NCBI RefSeq assembly: GCF_902859945.1 | Contig: NZ_CADIKL010000014.1 | Coordinates: 105,614-169,613 of the forward strand | DNA: 64,000 nucleotides | Direction of reading: 5' to 3' | DNA from: Paraburkholderia caffeinitolerans | GTDB lineage: Bacteria > Pseudomonadota > Gammaproteobacteria > Burkholderiales > Burkholderiaceae | Shown here: piece by piece, positions 14,700 to 22,837 of the stretch | Layout of the letters: each line of letters starts with the position of its first letter | How positions within the stretch are numbered: position 1 is the stretch's first letter | The notes under the pieces: model-generated | What the model saw: only the letters and a program-made list of their open reading frames with translations | Database searches by the model: none | Told to the model about the DNA's origin: nothing | Made by a program: the position numbers and the translations under genes

Positions 14700-15608
14700 T
14701 CAAAGCGCTCCGCCACGCGCAGTTGCCGCGCGAGCGGCCAGTTGCTCACGCAAAAATTGCGTGAATGCGCGGATGGTCACGGAAGCTTCGCGGTGCTGCG
14801 GATACAGCGCATGCAGTGCATTGGGCGGCGGCATGAACGCTTCGAGCACTTCCACCAGCAGCCCCGCGTCCACCGATCCCGCCACGATGAAGTCCGGCAG
14901 ATAACAAATGCCGAGCCCCGCCACGGCCGCATCGCGAATCACCTCGCCGTTGTTGGCCCGCAGCGGCCCGCGCACCTCGAACGGCGTGCGCACCCCGTCG
15001 ATCATGAAATCCCACGACGCGCGCCCTTGCTGCCCGTACGGCAGGCAGGCGTGCTGCGCGAGATCGGCGGGCGTTTGCAGCGCGCGGTGCCGGCGCCGGT
15101 AGCCGGGGCTGCAGCAGGCGATCATGCGCACGTCGATGAGCTTCTGGCCGATCAGCGTGGAATCGGCAAGCCGCCCGATGCGCAGCGCCATGTCGAAGCC
15201 CTCGCCGATCACGTCGACGTTGCGGTCGCTCAGGTCCATGTCGAAGTGCACGTCGGGGTGCGCGCGCAGGAATTCGGCGACGAGCGGCGAGAGATGGGCC
15301 ATGCCGAACGACATCGGCGCGCTCACCTTGAGCAGGCCGCGCGGCTCCGAGCGGCGCGCCGACATGGCCTGTTCCGTGTCGGCCACCTCGGCGAGGATGC
15401 GCTTCGCGCGCTCGTGGAACTCCTGGCCGAGGTCCGTCACGGCCAGCTTGCGCGTATTGCGCACCAGCAGGCGCGCGCCGAGGTCGGCTTCGAGCGCGGC
15501 TACGCGACGACTCACGAATTGCTTCGAGAGCCGCAGCCGGTTGGCCGCCGCCGTGAAACTGCCCGCCTCCACGGCGCTGACGAAGATGCGCATGTCGTCG
15601 AGTTGCAT
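14700..15608 (-). CDS. LysR-family transcriptional regulator
   Basis: It has 302 residues. The N-terminal helix-turn-helix (about 1-60; MQLDDMRIFVSAVEAGSFTAAANRLRLSKQFVSRRVAALEADLGARLL) is typical of LysR proteins. The substrate-binding domain (about 90-290) contains LLKVSAPMSFGMAHLSPLVAEF and GLGICYLPDFIV. It is transcribed divergently from the pirin gene 116 bp away, the usual arrangement in which such a regulator controls its neighbour. The inducer is unknown. The pirin-DoxX pair suggests a link to quinone, flavonoid or electrophile stress. Confidence 0.92.
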   Translation of the reverse strand: MQLDDMRIFVSAVEAGSFTAAANRLRLSKQFVSRRVAALEADLGARLLVRNTRKLAVTDLGQEFHERAKRILAEVADTEQAMSARRSEPRGLLKVSAPMSFGMAHLSPLVAEFLRAHPDVHFDMDLSDRNVDVIGEGFDMALRIGRLADSTLIGQKLIDVRMIACCSPGYRRRHRALQTPADLAQHACLPYGQQGRASWDFMIDGVRTPFEVRGPLRANNGEVIRDAAVAGLGICYLPDFIVAGSVDAGLLVEVLEAFMPPPNALHALYPQHREASVTIRAFTQFLREQLAARAATARGGAL

Positions 15609-15724
15609 GGCGATTGTCCACTTGAATATGACAGTTAGTCGTATTTTACGACGCTCCGTACCGCATCGGTTGACCTAAACTGTGTTCATCGCAACCGGAC
15701 ATCGGAACAAACGGAGAAACGAAC

Positions 15725-16450
15725 ATGATCGAACTTCGCAAAGCAGACCAACGCGGCCGCGGCGAACATGGCTGGCTTAGCTCGCGCCACACGTTTTCGT
15801 TCGCGAACTACTACGATCCGAAGCAGATCGGCTTCTCGGACCTGCTCGTGATCAACGACGACCGTGTGGCCCCGGGCCGCGGCTTCGGCAAGCACCCGCA
15901 CCGCGACATGGAAATCTTCTCGTACGTGCTGGAAGGCGGACTCGAGCACAAGGACTCGATGGGCACCGGCTCGGTGATCGTTCCCGGCGACGTGCAGTTG
16001 ATGAGCGCCGGCACGGGCGTCGCGCACAGCGAGTTCAACCACTCGGCCGAACAGCCGGTGCACTTCCTGCAAATCTGGATCGCACCGAACGTGAAGGGCG
16101 CTCAACCGCGCTATCAGCAGAAGAACATTGCGGACGCGGAAAAGCGCGGCAAGCTGCGCCTGATCCTCTCGCCGGACGGCGCCGCCGAATCGCTGGAACT
16201 GCGCCAGGACGCGCGGGTGTATGCGGGCCGCTTCGACGGCGCGGAGAGCGCCACCATCGCGCTCGACGCGAACCGCTACGCCTATGTGCACGTGGCGCGC
16301 GGCAGCGTGAAGGTCAACGGCGTGGAACTGGGCGAAGGCGACGGCGCGCGTATCCGCTCGGAGCGCGAGCTGACCTTCACCGATGGACACGATGCCGAAG
16401 TGCTGGTGTTCGATCTGCGTAATATCGAGGTGTCGGAGCTCTGGTCGTAA
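15725..16450 (+). CDS. Pirin-family (bicupin) protein, YhhW type
   Basis: It has 241 residues. The N-terminal pirin cupin carries the metal ligands in FGKHPHRDMEIFSYVLEG and GTGVAHSEFNHS, consistent with Fe2+ binding. A C-terminal cupin follows at about 150-235, including a YVHVARGSVKVNGVELGEGDGARI segment. YhhW and some pirins show quercetin 2,3-dioxygenase activity; physiological roles vary. GGAGAAACGAAC precedes the ATG. It is divergent from a LysR gene and followed by a DoxX gene after a strong hairpin, suggesting one stress-responsive transcription unit. Confidence 0.9.
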   Translation: MIELRKADQRGRGEHGWLSSRHTFSFANYYDPKQIGFSDLLVINDDRVAPGRGFGKHPHRDMEIFSYVLEGGLEHKDSMGTGSVIVPGDVQLMSAGTGVAHSEFNHSAEQPVHFLQIWIAPNVKGAQPRYQQKNIADAEKRGKLRLILSPDGAAESLELRQDARVYAGRFDGAESATIALDANRYAYVHVARGSVKVNGVELGEGDGARIRSERELTFTDGHDAEVLVFDLRNIEVSELWS

Positions 16451-16458
16451 GCCGTTCC

Positions 16459-16488
16459 AGCGCGGCCCGCGAACCCGCGGGCCGCGCT
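16459..16488. terminator. Perfect 13-bp hairpin between pirin and doxX
   Basis: AGCGCGGCCCGCG and CGCGGGCCGCGCT pair fully around a 4-nt loop. There is no U-tract; it is probably an intercistronic stability or attenuation element. Confidence 0.6.
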
Positions 16489-16546
16489 GCCGACACCTGC
16501 AGCAAGGCAAACGAACCAACGTCTTTAACCTCTCGGGAGCACTGCC

Positions 16547-16960
16547 ATGCGATACAACCTCTTCGGCCAGGGCAACGACCTCGCCCTGCTCGTTTCACGC
16601 GTCCTGCTGACCTCGCTTTTCATCCTGTTCGGCTGGTCCAAGATCACCGGGTTTGCCGGCACGGTCGACTTCATGGCGCACGAAGGCGCGCCGATACCGA
16701 TGCTCTCGGCCGTCGTCGCGGTCGTCATGGAACTCGCGGTGGGCATCCTGCTGCTCGTGGGCTTCTTTACGCGCCCGCTCGCGGTGCTGCTGGCGATCTA
16801 TACCGTCGCCACCGCGTTCATCGGCCATCACTTCTGGACCATGACCGGCATGGAACAGATGGCGAACATGATCAATTTCTACAAGAACCTCAGCATCGCG
16901 GGCGGCCTGATCGTGCTCGCCGTGGCGGGTCCGGGCAAGTTCTCGATCGACAGGAAGTAA
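16547..16960 (+). CDS. DoxX-family membrane protein
   Basis: The 137 residues form four predicted transmembrane helices. Family features are SRVLLTSLFILFGWSKITGFAGTVDFMA, the central VMELAVGILLLVGFFTRPLAVLLAIYTV and GHHFWTM, and a final helix GGLIVLAVAGPG. DoxX/YphA/YqjF proteins are inner-membrane proteins associated with quinone metabolism or thiol stress, mostly uncharacterised. GGGAGCACTGCC precedes the ATG. It follows pirin by about 100 bp in the same direction, an arrangement common in proteobacteria. Confidence 0.9.
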   Translation: MRYNLFGQGNDLALLVSRVLLTSLFILFGWSKITGFAGTVDFMAHEGAPIPMLSAVVAVVMELAVGILLLVGFFTRPLAVLLAIYTVATAFIGHHFWTMTGMEQMANMINFYKNLSIAGGLIVLAVAGPGKFSIDRK

Positions 16961-17035
16961 GGCGGGCGCACCCGAATTTACTTCGGTATGGGTGCATGCG
17001 AGGATCGGCGCGATTCCATCCTCGAGGAAGCACCC

Positions 17036-18400
17036 ATGCAAGACCGCCAAGGCGTGAACCGGGAGCGCGCGCAGCGCATCCTGGCACGCGAGCGCGACGC
17101 CTTTGTCGCCGCGCGCCCGAAGTCGCAGTCACTATCCACGCAAGCCGCGCAGCATCTGCTGTTCGGCGTGCCGCTGCACTGGATGAACGACTGGCCCACG
17201 CCGTTCTCGCTCTACGTGGATGCGGCGCGCGGCGCAGCCTTCACCGACGTGGACGGCCACCGCTACATCGACTTCTGCCTCGGCGACACCGGAGCGATGT
17301 TTGGCCACGCGCCGCCCGCCGTTGCGCAGGCGCTCGCGCGCCAGGCGCAGCGCGGCTTCACGACCATGCTGCCAGGCGCCGACGCAGTGGCCGTGAGCAC
17401 GGCGCTCGCGCAGCGCTTCGGCTTGCCGTACTGGCAATTCGCCATGACCGCGAGCGACGCCAACCGCTTCGCGCTGCGCTGGGCGCGCGCGGCTACCGGG
17501 CGCAACACGATCGTGGTGTTCAACGGCTGCTATCACGGCACCGTGGACGATGTCTTCGTGGATCTCGTCGACGGCAAGCCTACGCAGCGCCCGAGCCTGC
17601 TGGGCCAGGTGCACGACCTGCTGCCGTACACGCGCGTGGTGGAATTCAACGACCTCGATGCACTCGAACGCGCGCTCGCCGATGGCGACGTGGCCTGCGT
17701 GCTGGCCGAGCCCGCGATGACCAATGTGGGCATGGTGCTGCCCGAACCCGACTTCTGGCGCGACGCGCAAGCGCTCATGAAGCGCTACGGCACGCTGCTG
17801 CTGATCGACGAAACGCACACCATCAGCAGCGGCCCGCGCGGCTATGCGCGCGAGCACGGCATCGAACCCGATCTCTTCGTGCTCGGCAAGCCCGTGGGCG
17901 GCGGCGTGCCGTGCGCGGTGTACGGCTTTTCCGCCGAGCTCGCCGCACGTGCGCAAAAGGCGAAGCTCGATGCACCGCCGGGCCACTCGGGCATCGGCAC
18001 GACGCTCACGGCGAACGCGCTCTCGATGAGCGCGATGCGCGCGACGCTCGACGAAGTCATGACCGATGCGGCCTACACGCGGATGTTCGCGCTCGCCGAG
18101 CGCCTCGCGCAGGGCCTCACGGCCGCGATCGCGCGCCATGCGCTGCCGTGGTGCGTGACGCGCGTGGGCGCGCGCAGCGAGTTCCAGTTCTGCGCCACGC
18201 CGCCGCGCAACGGCAGCGAGGCACGCGCCGCGATGGACGACGAGCTTGAGCAAGTCATCCATCTTTATCTGCTCAACCGGGGCGTGCTCATCACGCCGTT
18301 TCACAACATGATGCTCGTGTGCCCCGATACCGCCGAAGCCGATGTCGATGGGTTGTTAAGGGCGTTTGAGGCATGTCTTGAGGAGTTGTGCGGGCGTTGA
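17036..18400 (+). CDS. Class III PLP-dependent aminotransferase (glutamate-1-semialdehyde aminomutase-like)
   Basis: The start at 17036 follows GAGGAAGCACCC and yields 454 residues (MQDRQGVNRERA). The PLP-binding elements are the LLIDETHT aspartate and the lysine of VLGKPVGGGVPCAVYGF. GDTGAMFGHAPPAVAQAL and VVFNGCYHGTVDDVFVDL are also typical. The fold resembles HemL, but the protein carries a long N-terminal segment and replaces the usual TGxR and SG signatures, so it is probably not the haem-pathway enzyme. Substrate-specific relatives act on amino-sugar, amino-ketone or polyamine substrates. Nothing nearby points to a pathway. Confidence 0.82.
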   Translation: MQDRQGVNRERAQRILARERDAFVAARPKSQSLSTQAAQHLLFGVPLHWMNDWPTPFSLYVDAARGAAFTDVDGHRYIDFCLGDTGAMFGHAPPAVAQALARQAQRGFTTMLPGADAVAVSTALAQRFGLPYWQFAMTASDANRFALRWARAATGRNTIVVFNGCYHGTVDDVFVDLVDGKPTQRPSLLGQVHDLLPYTRVVEFNDLDALERALADGDVACVLAEPAMTNVGMVLPEPDFWRDAQALMKRYGTLLLIDETHTISSGPRGYAREHGIEPDLFVLGKPVGGGVPCAVYGFSAELAARAQKAKLDAPPGHSGIGTTLTANALSMSAMRATLDEVMTDAAYTRMFALAERLAQGLTAAIARHALPWCVTRVGARSEFQFCATPPRNGSEARAAMDDELEQVIHLYLLNRGVLITPFHNMMLVCPDTAEADVDGLLRAFEACLEELCGR

Positions 18401-18665
18401 GCGATGCTCGCGCCCCCACTCCGCTCTCAACCCTCGCGAAATAATCCATCTCCGCACGCTTCGCAATATTCGGCGCATTAGCGGCGATAATCAGGGCCAC
18501 CGTGCGGAATGCCTGTGTGGGCCGCACGGCTGGCCCCTGGGGTGCGACCCGTGCGCGCGAACTGCGCGCAATCGTCCCTCCCTATGCGAAATCGTGCGAA
18601 ACTTGCCGGCCGCGCCGATCCCGGCGCACCCAACGCACCAGCAACGCACCAACGCACCGCACGCC

Positions 18666-18794
18666 ATGAACTCGAACCGTCAATCCGTCCCCGCTACCGC
18701 CACCGCGCGCAAGTCCATCTCGCTTTTGCAGTTGCTCGCGCTGATCGCCTTTGGCGGCATCGCGGCCTCGCTCGTGCTCCAGCACTTCGCCTGA
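18666..18794 (+). CDS. Putative 42-residue single-pass membrane protein
   Basis: The frame starts at the ATG at 18666 and ends 36 bp before the rubredoxin-domain gene. The N-terminal 20 residues are polar and basic; the last 22 (LLQLLALIAFGGIAASLVLQHFA) are a strong transmembrane helix. No clear ribosome site is present. It has the look of a small tail-anchored protein, but it could be chance in this GC-rich region. Confidence 0.4.
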   Translation: MNSNRQSVPATATARKSISLLQLLALIAFGGIAASLVLQHFA

Positions 18795-18830
18795 GCACCG
18801 CGCCGGACGCACGCTCTACCGTTTTCGCTT

Positions 18831-19244
18831 ATGTACAAGAAAGGCGTCGCCCTCGAAATCCAGTTCTCACCCGAGCGCCTCAACGATGGCGCAGGCGATC
18901 CCTACTGGATCGACCTCACCGCTGCGGAAGCCGCCGCGCTGCTCGAAACGCTGCAAGCAAAGCTCTCCGCGCGCGAAACCACTTCGGCGCCGCTCGTCGT
19001 GACACTCGACACGCCGCGCGAACCTCAAGCGGATGCCGCCATCGCAAGCCCCGCACACGCCGCCCCAGCCGATCAAGGCCTCAAGCAATGGGTCTGCGTG
19101 ATCTGCGGCTGGGTGTACGACGAAGCAGCCGGCGCGCCCGACGACGGTCTCGCCCCCGGCACGCGCTGGGCCGACGTGCCCGACGACTGGCGCTGCCCGC
19201 TATGCGACGTGGGCAAGGAAGATTTCGCGCTGGTCGAGTTCTAA
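18831..19244 (+). CDS. Rubredoxin-domain protein with N-terminal extension
   Basis: It has 137 residues. The C-terminal 53 residues are a rubredoxin: WVCVICGWVYDEAAGAPDDGLAPGTRWADVPDDWRCPLC with two CxxC pairs that bind one iron, and a closing VGKEDFALVEF. The first 80 residues (starting YKKGVALEIQFSPERLN) form a separate domain with an acidic Ala/Pro-rich linker. Rubredoxins pass single electrons in the cytoplasm. The N-terminal region is not one I can name. The upstream small membrane ORF may be cotranscribed. Confidence 0.88.
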   Translation: MYKKGVALEIQFSPERLNDGAGDPYWIDLTAAEAAALLETLQAKLSARETTSAPLVVTLDTPREPQADAAIASPAHAAPADQGLKQWVCVICGWVYDEAAGAPDDGLAPGTRWADVPDDWRCPLCDVGKEDFALVEF

Positions 19245-19272
19245 CGCGCGTGCCGCACATGCGCTCGCGCCG

Positions 19273-20115
19273 TTACCCCGCTTCACGCCCCATCGGTTCG
19301 TAGAACAGCGCAAATAGTTCCGACTGCGAACTAACGCCGAGCTTTGCGTAAATATGCTTCTTGTGCGCGCGCACGGTTTCGAACGAGATGTCGAGCCGCT
19401 CGGCAATCGCACGTGTCGAAAAACCCGAAAGGCTCTGGCGCACCACTTCGATCTCGCGCGCCGTGAGCGGCGTGCGGCCGCTTTGCTTCGCGACCGCTTC
19501 GAAGCGGCTTGCGTGGTCCGTGTCGCTTGCCGCCACGGCCTCCGGGCGCGGTGCGCCCCCGCCCGCTTCTGTTGTCTCCGACATCGAGAACGTCTCATAA
19601 GGCAGCCGCTGCCGCATCAACGCCATCACCCACGGCGCGAACATCGCGAACATCGCAATATCGCGCTCGGTGTAATGGCGCGTTGCGCCCATCGAGAAAA
19701 TCAGCGTGCGGCGCGCGTCGAGCGGGTGATTGAACTGCACTTCGTCGCCGATGATGTTGCTCTTGAAATAGCGCTGGTAGTAATCCGTCATGCGGAAGTT
19801 ATCGGGCGCGACTTCGGCGAGTGTGACAAGCCCCGCGCGCGGCTTTTCGCATGCGTTGATATAGAACGGATCGAGCTGGTACATGCCCTCCAGATACGCG
19901 CGGAACAACAGATCCACGGTGCCGTCGGGCATCGGCGACTCGGCGCAGACGAGCGGCGCGCGATCGCGCATGAAAACGAGCGCGACCCAGTTGTCGAAGG
20001 CGACGAACCGCTCGATCACGCGCGTCAGGCGAGTCCAGAAGTCGGGGCCGTCGAGGGCTTCGATGAGCGTCGCGATATGGTGATGGAACGCGCGGTCTTG
20101 CCAGTCGAGTTCCAT
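19273..20115 (-). CDS. LuxR-family transcriptional regulator
   Basis: The start at 20115 (MELDWQDRAFHHHIATLIEAL) follows a good GGAGGAAT site and gives 280 residues, much shorter than the open frame. The C-terminal helix-turn-helix (about 215-275; PLTAREIEVVRQSLSGFSTRAIAERLDISFETVRAHKKHIYAKLGV) is a GerE-type domain. The N-terminal 180 residues are a sensory region without the acyl-homoserine-lactone signature. It lies divergent, 100 bp from a nitrilase-family gene, with direct repeats of CAGGGTA in between, so it probably controls that gene. Confidence 0.9.
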   Translation of the reverse strand: MELDWQDRAFHHHIATLIEALDGPDFWTRLTRVIERFVAFDNWVALVFMRDRAPLVCAESPMPDGTVDLLFRAYLEGMYQLDPFYINACEKPRAGLVTLAEVAPDNFRMTDYYQRYFKSNIIGDEVQFNHPLDARRTLIFSMGATRHYTERDIAMFAMFAPWVMALMRQRLPYETFSMSETTEAGGGAPRPEAVAASDTDHASRFEAVAKQSGRTPLTAREIEVVRQSLSGFSTRAIAERLDISFETVRAHKKHIYAKLGVSSQSELFALFYEPMGREAG

Positions 20116-20127
20116 GATTCCTCCGGT

Positions 20128-20147
20128 CAGGGTACCCCTGCAGGGTA
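20128..20147. promoter_or_regulatory. Repeat pair in the luxR/nitrilase divergent promoter
   Basis: CAGGGTA at 20128-20134 and again at 20141-20147 are direct repeats 13 bp apart; TACCC-CTGCA-GGGTA is also an inverted repeat across them. This is a candidate site for the adjacent LuxR protein, but it sits very close to the luxR start. Confidence 0.35.
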
Positions 20148-20215
20148 ATTTCCGAGCAAAAATAACGTGGTGATAATAGCCTCTCATAACGCTCACGCGG
20201 AGCAAGGAGACAGGC

Positions 20216-21049
20216 ATGCAACTCGAACTCGCACAAATCCCCCTCGTTGACGGCGTCGTCGCGCCCAATCTGGCGCGCACGCTCGACGCGATCGGCAAGC
20301 GCCGTGCGGGTACCGACCTGATGGTGTTCCCCGAAGCCACGCTCACCGGCTTTCCCACCCGCGAGAGCGTGCGCGACGTGGCCGAGACGCTCTCCGGCCC
20401 GTCGCTCAGCGCGGTGCGCGACGCCGCGCGCAACGCCCAGATGGCCGTGGCCGTGGGCCTGGCCGAACGTGATGGCGAACATTTCTACAACACCACCGTG
20501 CTGATCGACGAACGCGGCGAGATCGCGCTGCGTTACCGCAAGACCCATCTGTGGGCCACCGACGTGGGCGTCTTCACGCCCGGCGACCGCTTCGAGGTCT
20601 GCGAATTCAAGGGCATGACGGTCGGCCTGCTGATCTGCTACGACATCGAGTTTCCGGAATCGGCGCGCGCGCTCGGCATGCTCGGCGCGGAAATGCTGAT
20701 CGTCACGAACGGCAACATGAATCCGTTCGGCCCGGTGCACCGCCGCGCCATTGTCGCGCGCGCGATGGAGAACCAGGCGTTCGCCGCGCTCGTGAACCGC
20801 ACCGGCGACGGCGACGACAACCTCACGTTCCCCGGCGAATCGGCGCTCATCAGTCCGTTCGGCGACGTGCTGGCCGAACTCAAGAGCGAAGACGCGGTGC
20901 TGCCCGTAACCGTGGACCGCGCGCTGCTCGCGCAAAGCCGCGAGCATTACAGCTATGTACATGACGCGCGCATCGCGCTGAATCTCGTCGACGAAAACGA
21001 CGCGCAGGGCCGCCGCTCGCTCAACATCCGCGCCCGCACGAGCCGCTAA
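20216..21049 (+). CDS. Carbon-nitrogen hydrolase (nitrilase superfamily amidase)
   Basis: The 277-residue protein has the catalytic triad Glu40 (VFPEATLTGF), Lys109 (RYRKTHLW) and Cys141 (GLLICYDIEFPESA), with the later NRTGDGDDNLTFPGESALISPFGDVLAE block. The family hydrolyses amides or nitriles; this one looks closer to aliphatic amidases and omega-amidases than to true nitrilases. AAGGAGACAGGC precedes the ATG. It is divergent from a LuxR regulator and upstream of an amino-acid permease, so its substrate may be an imported amide or amino-acid derivative. Confidence 0.9.
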   Translation: MQLELAQIPLVDGVVAPNLARTLDAIGKRRAGTDLMVFPEATLTGFPTRESVRDVAETLSGPSLSAVRDAARNAQMAVAVGLAERDGEHFYNTTVLIDERGEIALRYRKTHLWATDVGVFTPGDRFEVCEFKGMTVGLLICYDIEFPESARALGMLGAEMLIVTNGNMNPFGPVHRRAIVARAMENQAFAALVNRTGDGDDNLTFPGESALISPFGDVLAELKSEDAVLPVTVDRALLAQSREHYSYVHDARIALNLVDENDAQGRRSLNIRARTSR

Positions 21050-21208
21050 ACGCGCCGCCAGGCCAGTGGCATAGCGCCCGGCACAGGCTGCGCTCACGCA
21101 CCACAAGCAACCCGCAAACGATAGAAGCCACGAGGCGTGCGCCGCCCCGCAGGGGCTTGCATGCTCGCGCGCGGACTACACTCGCAGCACTCAGGAGACA
21201 CCTGCATC

Positions 21209-22639
21209 ATGAAGCCTTCCTCAACGCCGGCCGAACGCGGCACCAACGGGACAAACGCGGGGACGAACGCGGGGACGAACGCGGAGGCAAGCGCGGGAAC
21301 ACGCGCAGCCAGCCACGCGCGCGAACCGCATCTCAAGCGCACACTCGGCCTGCCCTCCGTGCTCCTGTTCGGCCTTGCCTACATGGCGCCGCTGATCGTC
21401 TATGGAACCTACGGCGTGCTCGCGGGCGCGAGCCAGGACACCGCCGCGCTCGCCTACCTCATCGCGCTCATCGCGATCGTGTTCACCGCACTCAGCTACG
21501 GCAAGCTCGCGCGTCTGTTCCCGGTGGCGGGCTCGGCCTACACCTACACGCGCAAGAGCTTCAATGCGCACATGGGCTTCATGATCGGCTGGGCCACGCT
21601 GCTCGACTACTTCTTCCTGCCGATGGTGATCTGGCTGATCGGCGCGGCCTACCTCGGCGCTGCATTTCCGCACGTGCCTGCGTGGATCTGGATCGTCGCG
21701 TTCATCGTGCTCACGAGCGGCCTGAACATCATCGGCATCGAACTCGCGGCGCGCTTCAACATCGTGCTGATGATCGTGCAGCTCGGCATTGCCGCCATCT
21801 TCGTCGTGCTGTGCCTGCACTATGCAGCGGCGGCGGCCGGCCCCGGCGGCCTGCTCGCGGCTCAGCCATTCTTCCAGCCGCACGTGCCGCTTTCGGCCAC
21901 GATGGCGGGCGCCGCCATCGCCGCGTATTCGTATCTCGGCTTCGACGCCGTGTCCACGCTCACCGAAGAAACCATCGAGCCGGAAAAGAACATCCCGCGC
22001 GCCATCGTGCTGATCGCGCTGCTGGGCGGCGCGATCTTCGTGATCGCCGCGTACACGCTGCAGCTCGCGCATCCAGGCGCCGTGTTCAAGGACCCCGATT
22101 CGGCCGCGTTCGAAATCGCGCGCAAAGTGGGCGGCGACATTTTCGTGACGATCTTCCTCGCTGGCCTGATCCTCGCGCAGTTTGCGTCCGGCATCTCGGC
22201 GCAAGCGAGCGTGGGACGCCTGCTTTACGCGATGGGCCGCGACGAAGTGCTGCCCAAGTCGATCTTCGGCTTCATTCACCCGCGCTTTCGCACGCCCGCC
22301 ATCAACATCGCGATTGCCGGCGCGATCGGCCTGATCGCGCTGAAGCTCGACGTGGCCACGTCCACTTCGTTCATCAACTTCGGCGCGTTCCTCGCGTTCA
22401 CCTCGGTGAACCTGTGCGTGATCCGCCAATACCTGAGCGGCGCGGCCGGCACGCGCGGCTTCGGCTTCTTGGGCGGCCTCGTGTTCCCGCTCATCGGCGC
22501 GGTCACCGACATCTGGTTGCTGTGCAGCCTCGAGAAAACCGCGATCGCGCTGGGCGTGATCTGGTTCGTGCTCGGGCTCGCGTATCTCGGCTGGATCACG
22601 CGCTGCTTCCGCCGCGCACCGCCTGAAATGGCCGTGTAA
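21209..22639 (+). CDS. APC-superfamily amino-acid/polyamine permease
   Basis: From the ATG at 21209 the protein has 476 residues and about 12 transmembrane helices. The first helix signature is LGLPSVLLFGLAYMAPLIVYGTYGVLAG. The consensus AAIAAYSYLGFDAVSTLTEETIEPEKNIPRAI is typical of amino-acid permeases. A low-complexity N-terminal tail of about 30 residues contains a run of NAGT-type units, encoded by a 12-bp imperfect tandem repeat (about 21239-21302), which may vary in length between strains. It follows the nitrilase-family gene by 160 bp in the same direction. The substrate is unknown. Confidence 0.9.
   Translation: MKPSSTPAERGTNGTNAGTNAGTNAEASAGTRAASHAREPHLKRTLGLPSVLLFGLAYMAPLIVYGTYGVLAGASQDTAALAYLIALIAIVFTALSYGKLARLFPVAGSAYTYTRKSFNAHMGFMIGWATLLDYFFLPMVIWLIGAAYLGAAFPHVPAWIWIVAFIVLTSGLNIIGIELAARFNIVLMIVQLGIAAIFVVLCLHYAAAAAGPGGLLAAQPFFQPHVPLSATMAGAAIAAYSYLGFDAVSTLTEETIEPEKNIPRAIVLIALLGGAIFVIAAYTLQLAHPGAVFKDPDSAAFEIARKVGGDIFVTIFLAGLILAQFASGISAQASVGRLLYAMGRDEVLPKSIFGFIHPRFRTPAINIAIAGAIGLIALKLDVATSTSFINFGAFLAFTSVNLCVIRQYLSGAAGTRGFGFLGGLVFPLIGAVTDIWLLCSLEKTAIALGVIWFVLGLAYLGWITRCFRRAPPEMAV
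21239..21302. repeat. 12-bp imperfect tandem repeat in the permease N-terminus
   Basis: GGGACGAACGCG-type units are repeated about four to five times in frame, giving a cytoplasmic NAGT-like tail. The array is in frame, so copy-number change would alter tail length without shifting the frame. Confidence 0.6.
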
Positions 22640-22667
22640 GGAAGCGTGCCGCGTGCGGCACCTCAAG

Positions 22668-22700
22668 ACGGGCTTCGCTTCACGCGACAGCCCGTTTTTT
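22668..22700 (+). terminator. Rho-independent terminator of the permease gene
   Basis: ACGGGCT and AGCCCGT form a 7-bp stem around a 14-nt loop, then TTTTTT and a second T-run. Confidence 0.85.
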
Positions 22701-22837
22701 CGTTTTTGGGGCCACGCGCAAACGCGATTGCGGGGTCGGGATCAAACAGCCGCTTCGGTCACGCAGACCCGAACCGAACTACAATGCATGCCGTCCTCTC
22801 GTTTGCCGGCACGCTCGCCGCCTTGTTCGTACGCACC

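Noticed and set aside
17036..18400. Naming the class III aminotransferase hemL
   Set aside because: The fold and length are similar, but expected HemL signatures are altered, and its neighbours are unrelated to haem synthesis.
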